The notes: a model not told the origin generated them from the sequence alone. A DNA stretch of 64,000 bases from Chrysomallon squamiferum (GCA_012295275.1 CM022668.1:4007080-4071079), one strand, 5' to 3'. Shown: positions 1-14,175, counted from the stretch's first letter. Numbers and translations are program-made.

Positions 1-490
1 AAAAATTCTGAAACAGAACCTGGAAAAGATGAAAATATAAACTACCTTTAAAAACTTTTATTTTAGCAAATATTTTATGAAATATTATACTTTAATATGT
101 ATTCCTATATTTCATACAAATAAGTGTTTGTTTTATTTTCTGGTGTGTGTTTTTGTTTTTTGTTTAAAATAATTTGAGTATGCTGAAATTTTTTCCCCAA
201 AACATGTATTTATCTATAAATAACATAGTAATTTTTTTCTTATATATTATTGATTTTAATTGTTGTTTAAATTACAGACTATGCTATAAAAAAAGAAAAA
301 GTCAAAAAAGAAATCTGTAATTTTCTTTTTATTTGCTGTATGTAAATATCTATGAATAACCCTATCTGAAAATAAAAACAGACAGATGAAAGCCAGAGCA
401 CAATAATTAAGAATTTTAATTAACTGTAAATGTCTACTGAATAGCCTGACTGCAGTTGCTACTTACTAAAGTATATTAAAAATAACTGAC

Positions 491-584
491 CGAGTACTGT
501 CAAGTTTTGGGATTGGTCTTCTCACTACTTTTCTACCAGCACCCTTTGATAAATCTTTCAGTCGTGCCAGAACCTCAGCATTTT
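491..584 (-). CDS. TIPIN: TIPIN-like gene, second coding exon (start of Swi3 domain)
   Basis: A 94-bp exon between acceptor TTTATAG (585-586) and donor GTCAGT (489-490). It joins exon 1 in frame and encodes E-NAEVLARLKDLSKG, then AGRKVVRRPIPKLDSTR. The K-V-V-R-R-P-x-P-K-L-D-x-x-R pattern matches the conserved start of the Swi3 domain of TIPIN (vertebrate form roughly K-x-x-x-x-x-P-K-L-D-x-x-R-L), which binds Timeless. The exon ends in phase 2 after CG of an Arg codon. The rest of the Swi3 domain is expected left of base 1; I saw no convincing third exon in 1-490. The motif is short, so a search with the spliced translation would settle the name. Confidence 0.65.
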
Positions 585-900
585 CTATAAACGAAGGATA
601 ATTTCTTTTATTATTTTAAAGTTTTCACTCCTGAGATAACTGTCAGTTTATTAATTTATTAAAATCTTGTCACAAAATAGAAGCATTGTACATATGTTTA
701 TAAATTCTAAAATTTCTAGTAACATATCTGAGGCTTGATATTAGATAATGGTAAAACAAAAAACTCTTTGACAGAACAGCTCTTACCATAGGTTTTGGTA
801 TTCCAGTCACTGATTGGTACAGAAAATCAGCTAGCTTGTGGTTTTATTGTAAATAAACTGTGCTGAAGTGACTGTTTATGTTTTACATCTCTGATATTAG

Positions 901-1072
901 TTTGAATTTGTATATATAAATGTGTAAAAGTGTTGTTTGGAAATCTACCTGTATCTTGTGATGGTGTGACTTCATCATGACTGATGTTTGAATTTGTATA
1001 TATAAATGTGTAAAAGTGTTGTTTGGAAATCTACCTGTATCTTGTGATGGTGTGACTTCATCATGACTGATG
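901..1072. repeat. 86-bp perfect tandem duplication across a splice donor
   Basis: Copy 1 is 901-986 and copy 2 is 987-1072; they read identical base for base. The unit spans the last 38 bases of TIPIN-like exon 1 and the first 48 bases of the intron, so the gene now has two complete donors (exon ends 1035 and 949). Only the one at 1035 keeps phase with exon 2, because 86 is not a multiple of three. Confidence 0.95.
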
Positions 1073-1185
1073 TCTAGAGGTTCTAATTCAACTGGGAGAT
1101 CTGGAAGAGGTGCAGGAAAATCACCATCTTCTTCATCATCTGCAAAAATATCATCCATCTCAAGAGGCACAGACTCCATGTTGCA
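1035..1185 (-). CDS. TIPIN: TIPIN-like gene, first coding exon
   Basis: First coding exon of a gene continuing left. A splice acceptor (TTTTTCAG) precedes it at 1186-1187 and ATG is at 1177-1179, so a non-coding 5' exon must lie further right. It encodes 48 residues plus one base: an acidic, proline-rich N-terminus (MDDIFADDEEDGD, then PAPLPDLPVE). The exon ends ACAG with donor GTAGAT. Phase 1 matches the next exon exactly (G plus AA gives Glu). TIPIN pairs with Timeless to stabilise replication forks and support the S-phase checkpoint, and has an acidic, disordered N-terminus of this kind. The identification rests mainly on exon 2; this exon alone would not be recognisable. The donor is duplicated 86 bp downstream. 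Confidence 0.65.
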
Positions 1186-4100
1186 CTGAAAAACATTTAT
1201 AAACACTGATGAATTTCTACAAGTAAAAACAGGCTATAAAATAATGATAGAAAAATAATTAATTCTATGGCAGTAGTACTATTACAATTCCAAACCTAAC
1301 TTCAAGAAATTAAACTAAGTCCTTTATCAAAAAAAAAAAAAAAAAAAAAAAAAAAACTATAAGAGGAAATCTGCAGCTCAACAAAGGCAGTAAAAAACTC
1401 ATTAAGTGCACAAGATGTGTAAAAAAAGAAAACCCCAAAAGCTAAACAAAACCCAGCTGTAACATAATCAAGTCAGTTAAATACACACACTCTTACACAA
1501 AAGTACTTATGTACACACACAAATATTAATATTATTGATTTTAGTCTTTTTCTTAAATCTGTGTCTAAGCTTGAACACACATTCACAAAAAGACAGAACG
1601 TGTTACTTTGTAATTAATGTGCACCACACAAAGGGTTGAAGCAAGTCAGTATTTATCATATTAAATTACAAATGTCTGCCAGCAGTTATTTCACACTCAT
1701 ATGAAGAATAAGAGTTGCAAAGTAGTAATCTTAAATGTTACAGGTAAAAAAAACAGGACAAAAAAGATTCCATCAATTTATTGTTATAAATTTATTATCT
1801 GCGTTGTTGAATTTATTACATAACTGTATTACCTGAGATAAACACAAATGTCAATAGACACTCCACAGTTCAGTGTAAAACACAGAAGTCACAGATGTTT
1901 TGCAAGTAAACAAAAAGCTTTTTACAGAAATTCAAGTTTCCTCAGGACACAAAAGGAATAAGTTACTTATTTGTCAGTAAAAGGTTTTAATTATATGAAC
2001 ACCATAGCTATTTTTAGCAAATACATAAATGTCAGATGGTTTCGGATGTGATTAAACAAAGCCTTCATTAGCAAATTGTTATTAAAGGTTTTGTTAATCA
2101 AATTCGAAATAAGATCAAAGACGCAAAAAAGAAATATAATTAAAATTAAAACATAAAACAAAATGACAAGGAAAAGTCATTGGCTTTGATGTACCCAACA
2201 ACAGTATCATATAATTTGTACTGAGAATAAACAAGACTAAAATAATATTTTTTAATTTTTTGACATTACTAATTTTTTTTTAAATATTCACTTTGTTGTG
2301 TTTATTTATTATCAGTGTGAAGCCTGTTATTCTGAACTAGTCAGTGTTTAATTATAACAGCTGATATGATCAGTCATGCCTAAGACATATTTGTTTTGAT
2401 TACATCGAAATAATCAAAAATATTTCAAGTAATGACTGTAAACTCAGTATGCAAAAGGAAAGAAATCTTGAAGCTGCATGTTGCAGTTATGAGAAAACAT
2501 CTAAGAATTGTTACAGCATAAAGATTTTCATTTTTTTTAATTCAAAATATTACATCACATTTTAGAAAAGGAATATATGCCCTAGGTTGTCACATGGTAT
2601 GACTCAAAACAAATATTTGTTATAACATGTTATTTAGGTGCTTTTCATTTTGTTTCAACATAAATTGTATAATTTTGCAAAATATGTGAAACTTGGAACA
2701 CAATATAATGAATATTTAATAAAGAAAAGTTATTATTATATTTTACACTTTAAATGGTCAAAATGATCAAACCCATGTAAGTAATCTGCAAATATATTAA
2801 AGAATGACTTTTCTGATTCAGTCATCTAAGTAATGAAAACATCCTGAAAATAATTTTATAATATATATTTATATTTTAATCATTATTGGGTTCAACAGAA
2901 GTTTGTAGCAATTAGACCAATCCAATACCCAGAAAGATGCCAAGTTCTTGAAGGATAAAAACATAAAGCTATCTCAAAGATGGTGAAAGGTAATGATAAA
3001 TGACAGATATATGATTGAATGTACAAAGTAACAAATATCTAAATACTGTTTTTAAATTTCACTTAAATAACGCTATTAACTTACGGTGCAACCCAATATT
3101 TGTTTTTAATTCTAAATTTCACTTTGCATTTACACTCACTTTAATCAACATTATTACATTGCAATAAATTTTATTCTATTTTTCCTGAACAGCAAATCTT
3201 TTGATACTCCATGACCAAAAATATTTTGTTGTTTCAGAATAACAGAATAATTATCTTCAGACATCCTCAAAGTCTAATGAATATTTTAAAGAGAGAAACG
3301 GTCATTTCTAATTTAATATTTTTTTACAGGCAGGGATACATTAAATTTGTTTATATTTATAGATAATAACAGCTTTTTAAATTAATTAATTATTTTATTA
3401 TTATTATAATTTTCAATCTAACATTATTAGTATTACTATTACTACTGCTACTAGTATTACTATTAGGGTTAAATGTACAGTTAGCTTTATTTAGTCGTGT
3501 ATTTAACAATTATTCATTGTATTTGATCATTTCGTTTTAAACTTATATCAGTCTCATAAATAATATTTATATTATCATCTTATACTACTTGTCTGGTATA
3601 CTCGTCTGACTGTTAATATTTTGTAATGACCTGTAAATATGAAATGCCCGTTCACAGGATAGAGAATGTTAATTATTATGAGAATTAGATGAATGGCGGC
3701 GCGTAATTGGTCGATGCTCATGCCTTTTAATAGTGAAATAAAAACAAAATGAAGTCACGCAAAGTGAACAATTAAAATGAGGTTCGACGTAGAAGAAATA
3801 ATTGTAGTACCTGATGAAAGAACTAGATAACTGACTAAAATCCAGAAACTTTCCTCGTTTTGTTTCACAATTCGCGGCAAAATTATATAAATTAGAGTAA
3901 TCTGCCCTTATCTATGTTGCGCGTGTTTCGACAGAAACAAAAACTTCATTTTAACATTGCAGAGCCGACTTTAGACGTTGACTCAGCAAGCCAAATATCA
4001 AGATATCGGACTCCACCCAACCTCGATTATTACATTTTTGTTATAATTTATATTTAACTAATTAAATTCACATTGTTACGTTAACATAATTTCATTAATA

Positions 4101-4691
4101 ACAATTAGACTCGTTATTTGACAAACTCAGTGACTAAATGAATTCATTTGCAGTTTTATTTAGTTATTACTAAATGTCTTGTAAATTAATGGGGTTTTTT
4201 TTGGTTTGTTTTATGGATGAACCATATCCGCAGAATTAATAACGCATTTTTAGTAAATTTATTAAACTGTGTTTTTAAATGAGGACCTGGTTGTATCTCG
4301 TAATACATGGGTTTAAGCACTGACTACAGATAATGACAGGAAACAAGCGGATTTGTGAACGGTAATCGATTTCAATCCGCAGCAAGGAATCTTTCATCAT
4401 CCGCCCTCCCATTTAGAGATTCTGTTGCTTTTGATAACTCAGACGGGAAACAGCTGAAAGAATGTGATATGGAGGAATAATTCTTCTACTTCAACCCTTT
4501 ACTACTACAGGTTGTCCACGAAGAAGAAATATTTTAAATTTACAATCAGTAATATATGATTGAATAATAAAACAATTTTAATTACTTGACCTCTGTTAGC
4601 TCTTAATTTAATGAAATAGTAAACGGAAAAAAAATGTATATCCTGTGGACGAAGGAGGATCCAAACATCTTTATATCATCAAGAAAAAGAC

Positions 4692-4692
<1 letters not shown>
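1186..4692. other. Non-coding: probable TIPIN 5' intron and upstream DNA
   Basis: AT-rich sequence with a poly-A run (1329-1357) and no supported coding exon on either strand. It should hold the 5' non-coding exon of the TIPIN-like gene. The only CpG-rich patches are around 3690-3715 and 3840-3990. Confidence 0.6.
3692..3712 (-). promoter_or_regulatory. Candidate GC-rich promoter element (CCAAT plus GCGCCGCC)
   Basis: A CpG-containing island in very AT-rich DNA. Read on the minus strand it has CCAAT followed three bases later by GCGCCGCCATTC. CCAAT and E2F-like GCGCC sites are usual in promoters of replication genes. The position is about 2.5 kb upstream of the first coding exon of the TIPIN-like gene, which must have a 5' non-coding exon. 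The link to that gene is inference. Confidence 0.3.

Positions 4693-4696
<4 letters not shown>

Positions 4697-4742
<46 letters not shown>
4697..4742. repeat. (GA)n microsatellite
   Basis: About 23 uninterrupted GA units followed by GATG repeats. Confidence 0.95.
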
Positions 4743-4746
<4 letters not shown>

Positions 4747-4989
4747 TGGGCATAAAGGAATATTTCTGTCAATGTGTTTCAAATAATAATATAAAATTAA
4801 CGTGATGCTATACTATCAGTAAAATAGGTTAATGTTTTTACTGTCCTAGATCCACTCTTCTTCGTCCAGTGTTTTACCTGTTCTAAATTGAAGTATACAC
4901 GAAGGTGTTTTGATAATGACGGCGAGGTGTTTGTTGCAACATGAAGTAAAAACATTCAGCAATTCCTCGATTATTTTAAATTTTAGAAT

Positions 4990-5082
4990 TTTATGCAACC
5001 AAATTTTAAAGGGGGGGTCAGCGGTCATATTGAGTTGCTCATAAGGGGTCGCGGTTTGAAAAAGGTTGAAAACGAGTGTCTA
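4990..5082 (-). mobile_element. hAT-type transposon terminus (relic)
   Basis: On the minus strand this reads CACTCGTTTTCAACC, a short AT stretch, then CGCGACCCC and, after a gap, GACCCCCC. This resembles the terminal region typical of hAT non-autonomous elements (CAGTGGTTCTCAACC with repeated GCGACCCC). The far end and the 8-bp target duplication were not found. The open frame to its left (4846-5028, minus) shows no recognisable transposase motif. Confidence 0.4.
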
Positions 5083-6152
5083 GAATTTCTCATCTTCACC
5101 AAAGCAACATGGCAACTAAAAGAAAGTAATACATATCACTACCAAAACATATAAAATATTAAGATCAGATATATAAGTTTATGTATACAAATTATCATCA
5201 AAATCTATTGATATGAATTATTTGGTAATTTCTGGTAAAATGTCTGACTTTGCTATATGGATTGTTATCTAACCATTATCACCTCATGTTAGGTCATTGA
5301 TAAAAAATACTGTCATTTGATAGGACGTCTTTATTTATTTATTTATTTATTTATTTATTTGCTTGTTTGGTTGTTAATTAATTAATTTATTTATGTATTT
5401 ATTTGTTTGTTTGTTTGTTTGTTTGCTTGCTTGCTTGTTTTCTTGTTTGTTTATTTATTTATATCTAAAATAGCATTTTAAAGGCAGTTTAAAATTGGGA
5501 CTACATTTCCCATTTGGCACAAGTCTCTTCTACGAGTCAAATTTGATGTAACCACAGTTTGTACGGGCCGTGACTGTCGTTGGCATGCGATGTCGTTGTG
5601 TTAGCAACAGGTCCGACCTTGCTGGCTCAACCAGCCGCGACACGCACTGTGCGTACTACATATAAATCATTTGCTGATGTAATTAACACCATCAGCTAAT
5701 GCTTACAGTTTCTGGCTCTGAAATTTTTGTCGTCATTCTCGACTGTGCTTAATTGTTAGAAGACTATTAGTACCGAACTGATGAACAGATCCAATATAAA
5801 ACAGCTTTAACTTTCAACCAAATTTACCTAATAACATGCACTTTCGATTGTGTTGTTCTGTATAAAATTCTGCACGTGTTGATCTCTTGTTATTTATAAT
5901 TCATTTCGTAAAATAGGATGAAACAGACAGAATTTCTCAGCTTTTCCGTGATATAGCTCCACAAATTTTGTATCCATTTTAAATTATCTTCTGGCCAATT
6001 TACTTTGTAAATTATTGCAGTTTTTCAAGCTCGCTTGTATTATGCACCCATTCAGATAAATTAATATTTTTTTTTCTTCAAAGTTTTTAATATAATTTAT
6101 TATTATTTATCATTGGTTTTAAAATATTATTATTATTATTATTATTATTATA

Positions 6153-6183
<31 letters not shown>

Positions 6184-6911
6184 CTGAGTTGGTGTTGTAA
6201 ACATTATATGGGAAAATACGAAGATTGCAAATTGATCCTTTGCATGATAGTAACATTTTTCAAAGAAAATAAACTTTAAATTTAAGCATGATACAGTTAA
6301 ATAGCTGTAATATAAATAAAGATTAATATATGTATTGTAATGAAAGTTAATATATATTTTTACTTTATTATATTGTATATGTGGAAAAAGAGCCGTTTGA
6401 GTATAGCGTACATGAAAATGTCACGAGTATTTATCTTTTGTCAATAAATCTTTTCATATTTAAGCAGCAAATGTAATTAGAATTGTATTAATATTATAAT
6501 ATGAACATTTCGAAAATGTTTAATCAAATTTATTGGTCGTATTTTTAAAATATTACATATAGTAAAATACTATACGAGAAAGATTAACATATAAGTGATG
6601 TACTTAGTCGTAATATGAATAAAACTTGTTATTAGTCTATCAGCTTAGGGAGTATTCAAGCAAATCCTTATAATGTTGGTTATTATAACACTAACAGCTA
6701 AAATAAAACTTGACTGATATGTGCTGTAACACTACAATACAAACGTGCATAGGCACTGAACGAACCAAACATCTCGTGGGTAGTATAAAACAATGATTAT
6801 TTTTATTACGACAGACTTCAAATGACATCGTAATGAAAAGTAAACACTGTGCTTCGCGCGAACTTTTAACTTATATACAAATAGATAACGCCATCTAAAC
6901 GTTTGATATTA
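5083..6911. other. Non-coding, repeat-rich interval
   Basis: Holds (TTTA)n/(TTTG)n at about 5326-5462 and (ATT)n at 6127-6182. A CpG-richer patch at 5555-5660 has no open frame. No gene is supported. Confidence 0.6.
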
Positions 6912-6919
6912 TGACGTCA
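6912..6919. promoter_or_regulatory. Palindromic CRE (TGACGTCA) upstream of GPCR 1
   Basis: A full CREB/ATF palindrome 242 bp upstream of the GPCR 1 start codon. See the finding on CRE sites for the pattern shared with other receptors. Confidence 0.45.
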
Positions 6920-7153
6920 TTCGCTTTCCGTAAATAAATTAAAAAATAATAATAATAAAAAATTAAAAAAAAATAAAAAGAAGAAAAGAACTGAAAAGAA
7001 AAGAAAGAAAAATAAAGAGAAAATGAAGAAAAACGTACGAAGAAGCCAGAAGTTTAAAATATAATTTTGGACTTTATTGTAATGAAGGCCTAATGTGTAC
7101 ACACCACTGACTGTAATGACATTTGTTTTGACTCGTGTGATGTTGTTGTAATC

Positions 7154-8221
7154 ATGAACTTAACATATATTCCCTTAACTCATCACGTGCATTATGTGGA
7201 TTACCCAGAATACAAATCAGCCTTAATTCTCTGGAAAATTTTCCCTCCAGTACTTCTTATTTTTGGAATTACAGGCAACGTCATGTCGATCGTCGTGTTA
7301 ACGCGAGAAACTATGCGGAATAATACGACATCTTTTTACCTGGCTGTCCTTGCGGTCGTAGACATCTTCATCTTATTAACTGGACTGCAGCGTCTGTGGT
7401 TTGTTCACGCGGGCATGGACACCGACGTGCGGATCGTCAACTCGACCATATGCAAGGTTCACAGCTGGATGTCCTTTAACAGTTTAGAGTTTGCTTCTTG
7501 GATTTTAGTAACGGTAACAGCGGAAAGAGTGGTTGCCGTTTGGTTTCCTTTTGCTGTAAGAAGCAGATGTAGTCTCCGCGTTGCTAGGATTATCATATGT
7601 GTCTTAGCAGCTACCATTTTTATCATAAATTCGCATATGTTATTTGGTTTGACCATTACAATTGGCAGAATTCACAATTCAGAGTTAAAACCAATGTGTG
7701 CCGCCGGTTCTCCTCATTATCGCCACTTCATGGCATATGTATACCCCTGGATTTATTTTTTTCTCTTTTGTTTCATGCCCTTTCTTCTCTTATTTACTGG
7801 AAGTATTGCCATTATTATTAAAGTTTACTCGTCAGCAGAAAGAAGAAACAGTTTGGTTAGTTTCGAATCGGCAGAAGTTAACGCTGCCCGGATTTATTCA
7901 ATGACGTTTATGTTGATTGTCACCAATTTTGTGTTTCTCGTTTGTACATTGCCAATAAGCGTGTTCATGATCGGCCATGACACGTGGTTTGATTTTAATG
8001 ACGATCATTCCTACGCATTACACAGTCTTATCGAAGCTTTCGTCTATTTGTTTATGTTTTCCAACAACGCCCTACATCTAGTGACGTATTTTCTGTCGGG
8101 AACTTTGTTTCGGGAAACACTGATTAGTGTACTCATCGCCATCAAAATATCTGTATGGAATTATATTAGACATGTAACAAACTCTTATCATAAACGATTG
8201 GAGAATTCGGAGGAAACGTGA
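7154..8221 (+). CDS. Class A (rhodopsin-like) peptide-type GPCR 1
   Basis: A complete 355-residue seven-helix receptor in one exon. The N-terminus is short with one glycosylation site (N2-L-T). TM1 has GN (N42), TM2 ends LAVLAVVD (D70 at position 2.50), C100 and C182 are positioned for the TM3-ECL2 disulphide, and TM3 ends in ERV (124-126) instead of DRY. TM5 has P209, TM6 has FLVCTLP (P267), and TM7 reads HLVTY (308-312) in place of NPxxY. TM4 lacks the usual Trp. The pattern SWILVTVTAERVVAVWFPF marks the FMRFamide-receptor-like group common in spiralians. The ligand is unknown; a neuropeptide is the likeliest guess. It probably sits in the plasma membrane and signals through G proteins. It is more distant from GPCR 2 and 3 than they are from each other. 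Confidence 0.93.
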   Translation: MNLTYIPLTHHVHYVDYPEYKSALILWKIFPPVLLIFGITGNVMSIVVLTRETMRNNTTSFYLAVLAVVDIFILLTGLQRLWFVHAGMDTDVRIVNSTICKVHSWMSFNSLEFASWILVTVTAERVVAVWFPFAVRSRCSLRVARIIICVLAATIFIINSHMLFGLTITIGRIHNSELKPMCAAGSPHYRHFMAYVYPWIYFFLFCFMPFLLLFTGSIAIIIKVYSSAERRNSLVSFESAEVNAARIYSMTFMLIVTNFVFLVCTLPISVFMIGHDTWFDFNDDHSYALHSLIEAFVYLFMFSNNALHLVTYFLSGTLFRETLISVLIAIKISVWNYIRHVTNSYHKRLENSEET

Positions 8222-8243
8222 AAATGCTACAGTGACAGATATA

Positions 8244-8349
<106 letters not shown>

Positions 8350-8395
8350 GTATATATATACACACACACACACATGTATATAGATATACATACTC

Positions 8396-10370
<1,975 letters not shown>

Positions 10371-10526
10371 CAATAAATACAGAAACTAGTACATAATAAA
10401 TAAATAAATTAGTTAATTAAATAAAATAAAAAATGAAATAAGTAGACAAGTAGATAAATAGACAAATTGTAATGAATTGTCTAATATAATAATAATAATA
10501 ATAATAATAGACTATTCATTACAAAT

Positions 10527-11087
10527 TGTTGCTGTTGTTGTTGGTTACAAATGACAACGAGTCCAGACTACAGAAAACATATTGTGACCAGGACATCACA
10601 GTCATATCGCCAGTCCTGAAGGATCTCCACTGGTTGTCTGTCCACTGTAGGATCCAATACAAACTTATGGTCCATGCATACAGCGCGTTGAACAACAGTT
10701 TCCTAGAGTCCAGCAAGGACATGCTGGAACTGTAGAAACCAAGTAGGACCTTACGATAACAGAATTCGTTCAGATTAGTAAAACCAACAATACAAACAAC
10801 TACATATGACAGAGATGTTTTGCTTATGCTGCACCGACTTTCTGCCAAATAACACCAGGGATGCATAAACAGCAATTCCATTCAAAATAATACTAAGGAC
10901 CCATTTTTTCATATCCACATCGTTGATATAAAGTTATGTTTCATTTTTGCAATTTAAAATGTTCAAGCTAATTTATTTTTTTACCATCATTTTAACATAT
11001 TCACCATTATGTCTACATTTATTTTAATAAGTTTATGTCCATGTCGTTTTATATTTTAGTTTATTAGTTTACCGTGTAATACGTCCT

Positions 11088-11127
<40 letters not shown>

Positions 11128-11165
11128 GGTTCTATATAAATATGGTTTATGAAGAAGAAGAAAAA
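10527..11165 (+). mobile_element. LINE fragment: C-terminal end of ORF2 and 3' UTR
   Basis: Frames on the plus strand encode SPVLKDLHWLSVHCRIQYKL, then HAYSALNN, and after a stop KPSRTLR, the signature found just after the reverse-transcriptase domain in many CR1/L2/jockey-type LINEs (pattern I-x-P-V-L-x-x-L-H-W-L-P-V-x-x-R-I-x-Y-K, then Y-x-P-S-R-x-L-R). A shifted frame continues with AAPTFCQ. It ends in an AT repeat (11090-11121), a TTCTATATAAAT-like tail and GAAGAA repeats, consistent with a LINE 3' end. Internal stops and frameshifts show that it is dead. It cannot be one element with the RT fragment downstream, because the domain order would be reversed. Confidence 0.75.
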
Positions 11166-11225
11166 AAGTGAATAATATCCGTTTCTATTTTACACAAAAC
11201 AGTTTAGACGCCTTTCCAGATTTCA

Positions 11226-11354
<129 letters not shown>

Positions 11355-12060
11355 CAGTATATCAGTATTGTTGTTATTTTTATTCATTATTATTTCACTT
11401 GCAGCAACCTCACTGTGGTGCAGAATGGCCAGTAGCTGCACAACTCCTCGAATGAGGCGCGTTGTTTGTCGGTGAAGTGGACGATGGGATACTGTTGGCT
11501 GAGTTGTGGTTAATGTGTGCAACCGAGCAGATTGTCATTGGCAACATACCACTTTGACCCGGAGTTCATGGCTGGTCACGCCAAGCTCAAGACCTAACAA
11601 CCATTGTTTTGTTTAATTTTGTCAGGAGCAAAAATGGTAACTACTAGTCTGTCTTTGGGACAGTGGCTAGGGTCAGTCAGGTGATTTATATTTTTATTGC
11701 CTGAGTATTTCGACCATGTATCCCTGGCTGAACGTCTGGTGTATCCCCAGCAGCTGGGGGGGGGGGTATGGTTGATGAACTTTAATTATTCAATTATAAG
11801 TGAACTTTAAAAACAAATTAACTCAACTTCCGATGGGACCCTGAAGAGACGACAAATATTAAGTAACTGAGGAATGTTCTCCTAATGCTCAACAGACAAT
11901 CATTCCAAAAATATACTCAAGTCAAGAATTTTATGTGGAATATCTATAAGAGTCAGTCCGCATACAAAACTTAATACATCGAAAGGAGTGTTTCGGTATA
12001 GAGATCTGGAAAGCGTTATGAAAGAAGAGATTTGCTAATTAAAGTAGAAAGAAGTCTGTC

Positions 12061-12750
12061 ATTCCCTGAGGCTAGAAAAGTGGTAGATGTCACTGTGACA
12101 TTGCTAACGTATTGGAAGATAACTTTTCTCATAATTCTTCTTCTTCTTTCAGGACAGATGATTTCGCATCTGTACGCAGTAAAGCTGAAAAGAAGACTAT
12201 TAATTTTTCATCTGATAATGCTGAAGTATACAATATACCTGTCTCCATAGAAGAACTACAGGATGCTCTGTGTAGAGCTCACAAGACTTCAGCAGGCCCA
12301 GATGCAATACGCTATCAGTTACTTAAACCTCTACCCAGCTCTTCTCTCTTACTTCTTCTCAGCATTTTCAATAAAATCTGGATTTGGTAACTTTCCTGCT
12401 GACTGGAGGAAAGCAATTGCCATTCCTATTCCAAAGCCTGGTAAAAATCTACCAAAACCTACTAATTATCACCCTTTTGCCTTGACAAGTTGCATCTGCA
12501 AAACCATGGAACGAATGATCAGTTGTTGACAGGTCTGGTTTTTAAATTTCACAAACTGCTATTTTACCATATATTATAATTCAAATAAACTGTGAAACTT
12601 TTTGCACAGTTCTTTACACTATGTTTTGACTAATTATCAATTTTTATATGGAAATAATTCACCATTTAGTTACATTTATCTTTGTTTGACACCCAGTAGC
12701 CGACATGTTTTTCGTGCTGGGTGTCGTTAAACGTTCATCCATTCATTTCG
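12061..12750 (+). mobile_element. LINE fragment: reverse-transcriptase N-terminal part and 3' end
   Basis: Two overlapping plus frames give a split RT. 12097-12390 encodes DIANVLEDNFSHNSSSS, then VSIEELQDALCRAHKTSAGP and DAIRYQLLKPLP. From about 12385 the frame shifts and encodes GNFPADWRKAIAIPIPKPGK, then NYHPFALTSCICKTMERMI. This is the classic start of non-LTR reverse transcriptase (RT motifs 0-2: P-x-x-W-R-x-A-x-x-x-P-I-P-K-P-G-K, then N-Y-R-P-I-A-L-T-S). The catalytic FADD-containing part is missing: the sequence jumps to a 3' end with a 9-bp perfect stem (12688-12725) and an ATTC-type tail. An internally deleted, inactive copy. The weaker 11360-12060 stretch may be more of its 5' side. 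Confidence 0.85.
12688..12725 (+). other. LINE 3' terminal hairpin
   Basis: GACACCCAG and CTGGGTGTC form a perfect 9-bp stem around a 20-base loop, followed by GTTAAAC and CATTCATT repeats. Such hairpins at LINE 3' ends are the sites recognised by the element's own reverse transcriptase. Confidence 0.6.
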
Positions 12751-13928
12751 TTATTGTTCACCTTCATTGTTGTTGTTTGTTGTGCGTTTATGAGTGCTAA
12801 TTTTTGAAACTATGTTTATTATTTCTCTTTATTCAAATTTGATCTATTAATATTTACAATATCTTATGGGCTTTGTTTTTGTTCTATTTTACTTAGTTGA
12901 TCAAAGCGTCTTTTCAAAAACTATTTAACATTTATTCGTTTTTACAGTTATTTGTAATCAAAGCATTGCTGACATTTCTGTAATAAATAACGTTGTCTTT
13001 TTTGAGGTTGTAAAATCATTCATTTAATCCATTTAAGTTTTATATGTGTATCATTTAATTTCTCCACATTTGTCATCTTGCAGTATTAATCTACGATATA
13101 ATCTTTCTGCTTTATTATGACAAATGAATTTAAAAGTAAACAATTTACATGTTTTAAAAGTTTCACTTGGTAAAGCTATAAATAGGTAGTTTTCATGATG
13201 CACGTTATTTATTCTACCATAGTTAACATTTCTGATAGAACAAAATTTCATTAACCTTTTATTTTTTATTTTGAGTACGACAAAAATATAAAACTTGTCT
13301 TATGTATATTGTGATATAAAATATTCTTCTTCGTCTGTAGCGATACCATTAATATTGCCAGAGTGTTTTACTGTTGTCGCTAAATTACAGCGCATCCTCT
13401 AATGTAAATGAATCCGAAAAAACAGCAGTTCGTGTAACATTTGCTGAATTATTGCATCGTTATCATCCATAATTCTACACAGCCGATGCTTTAAAGTGAA
13501 AAATATCTAACGCATTATTTATAATCGTCAAGTACATTTTCTAAATCGATTAGTAAAAAATAATTCATGGTTGTCATGCTATTCGGTAAGATGTATAATG
13601 TTACAAATTAATCTAATATTTTATCTAACATATATTCATTTAATAAAACCCCCTGATCTGTAACATAACTTCGATTTCTTTTTTCTTTTTTTTTTTTTGC
13701 TTGCTTGTTTGCTTTTTTATTTATTTATTTACTTATTTTATTTTATTTTATTTAATTTAATTTATTTATTTATTATTATAATTTTCTTTTTTTTTTCGAT
13801 TTGCAATACATCCTAAAGCCATTTTATAAGTTGTTTAAAATAGTTAGTGACATTATTCTTTGAAAACTCCTTCGGTCTAATAAGCTTAGGAATACATGTT
13901 TTATTATAAGATGTAAGTTCGATAGGTA

Positions 13929-13931
<3 letters not shown>
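12751..13931. other. Non-coding AT-rich interval
   Basis: No supported gene. Contains T-rich and TTTA-type runs at 13674-13798. Confidence 0.6.

Positions 13932-14019
<88 letters not shown>
13932..14019. repeat. (CT)n microsatellite
   Basis: About 44 units, downstream of the GPCR 2 stop codon. Confidence 0.95.
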
Positions 14020-14022
<3 letters not shown>

Positions 14023-14117
14023 CTAAAAAATAAAAATAAAAATTTCTTACGGATATGTAATAATACAAACAATCATTAGTATAATAGTAACATTTCTTTT
14101 TAATTATCAAACATATA

Positions 14118-14124
<7 letters not shown>

Positions 14125-14174
<50 letters not shown>
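14125..14174. repeat. (TG)n microsatellite
   Basis: About 25 units, 59 bp past the GPCR 2 stop codon, so probably in its 3' UTR. Confidence 0.95.
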
Positions 14175-14175
<1 letters not shown>

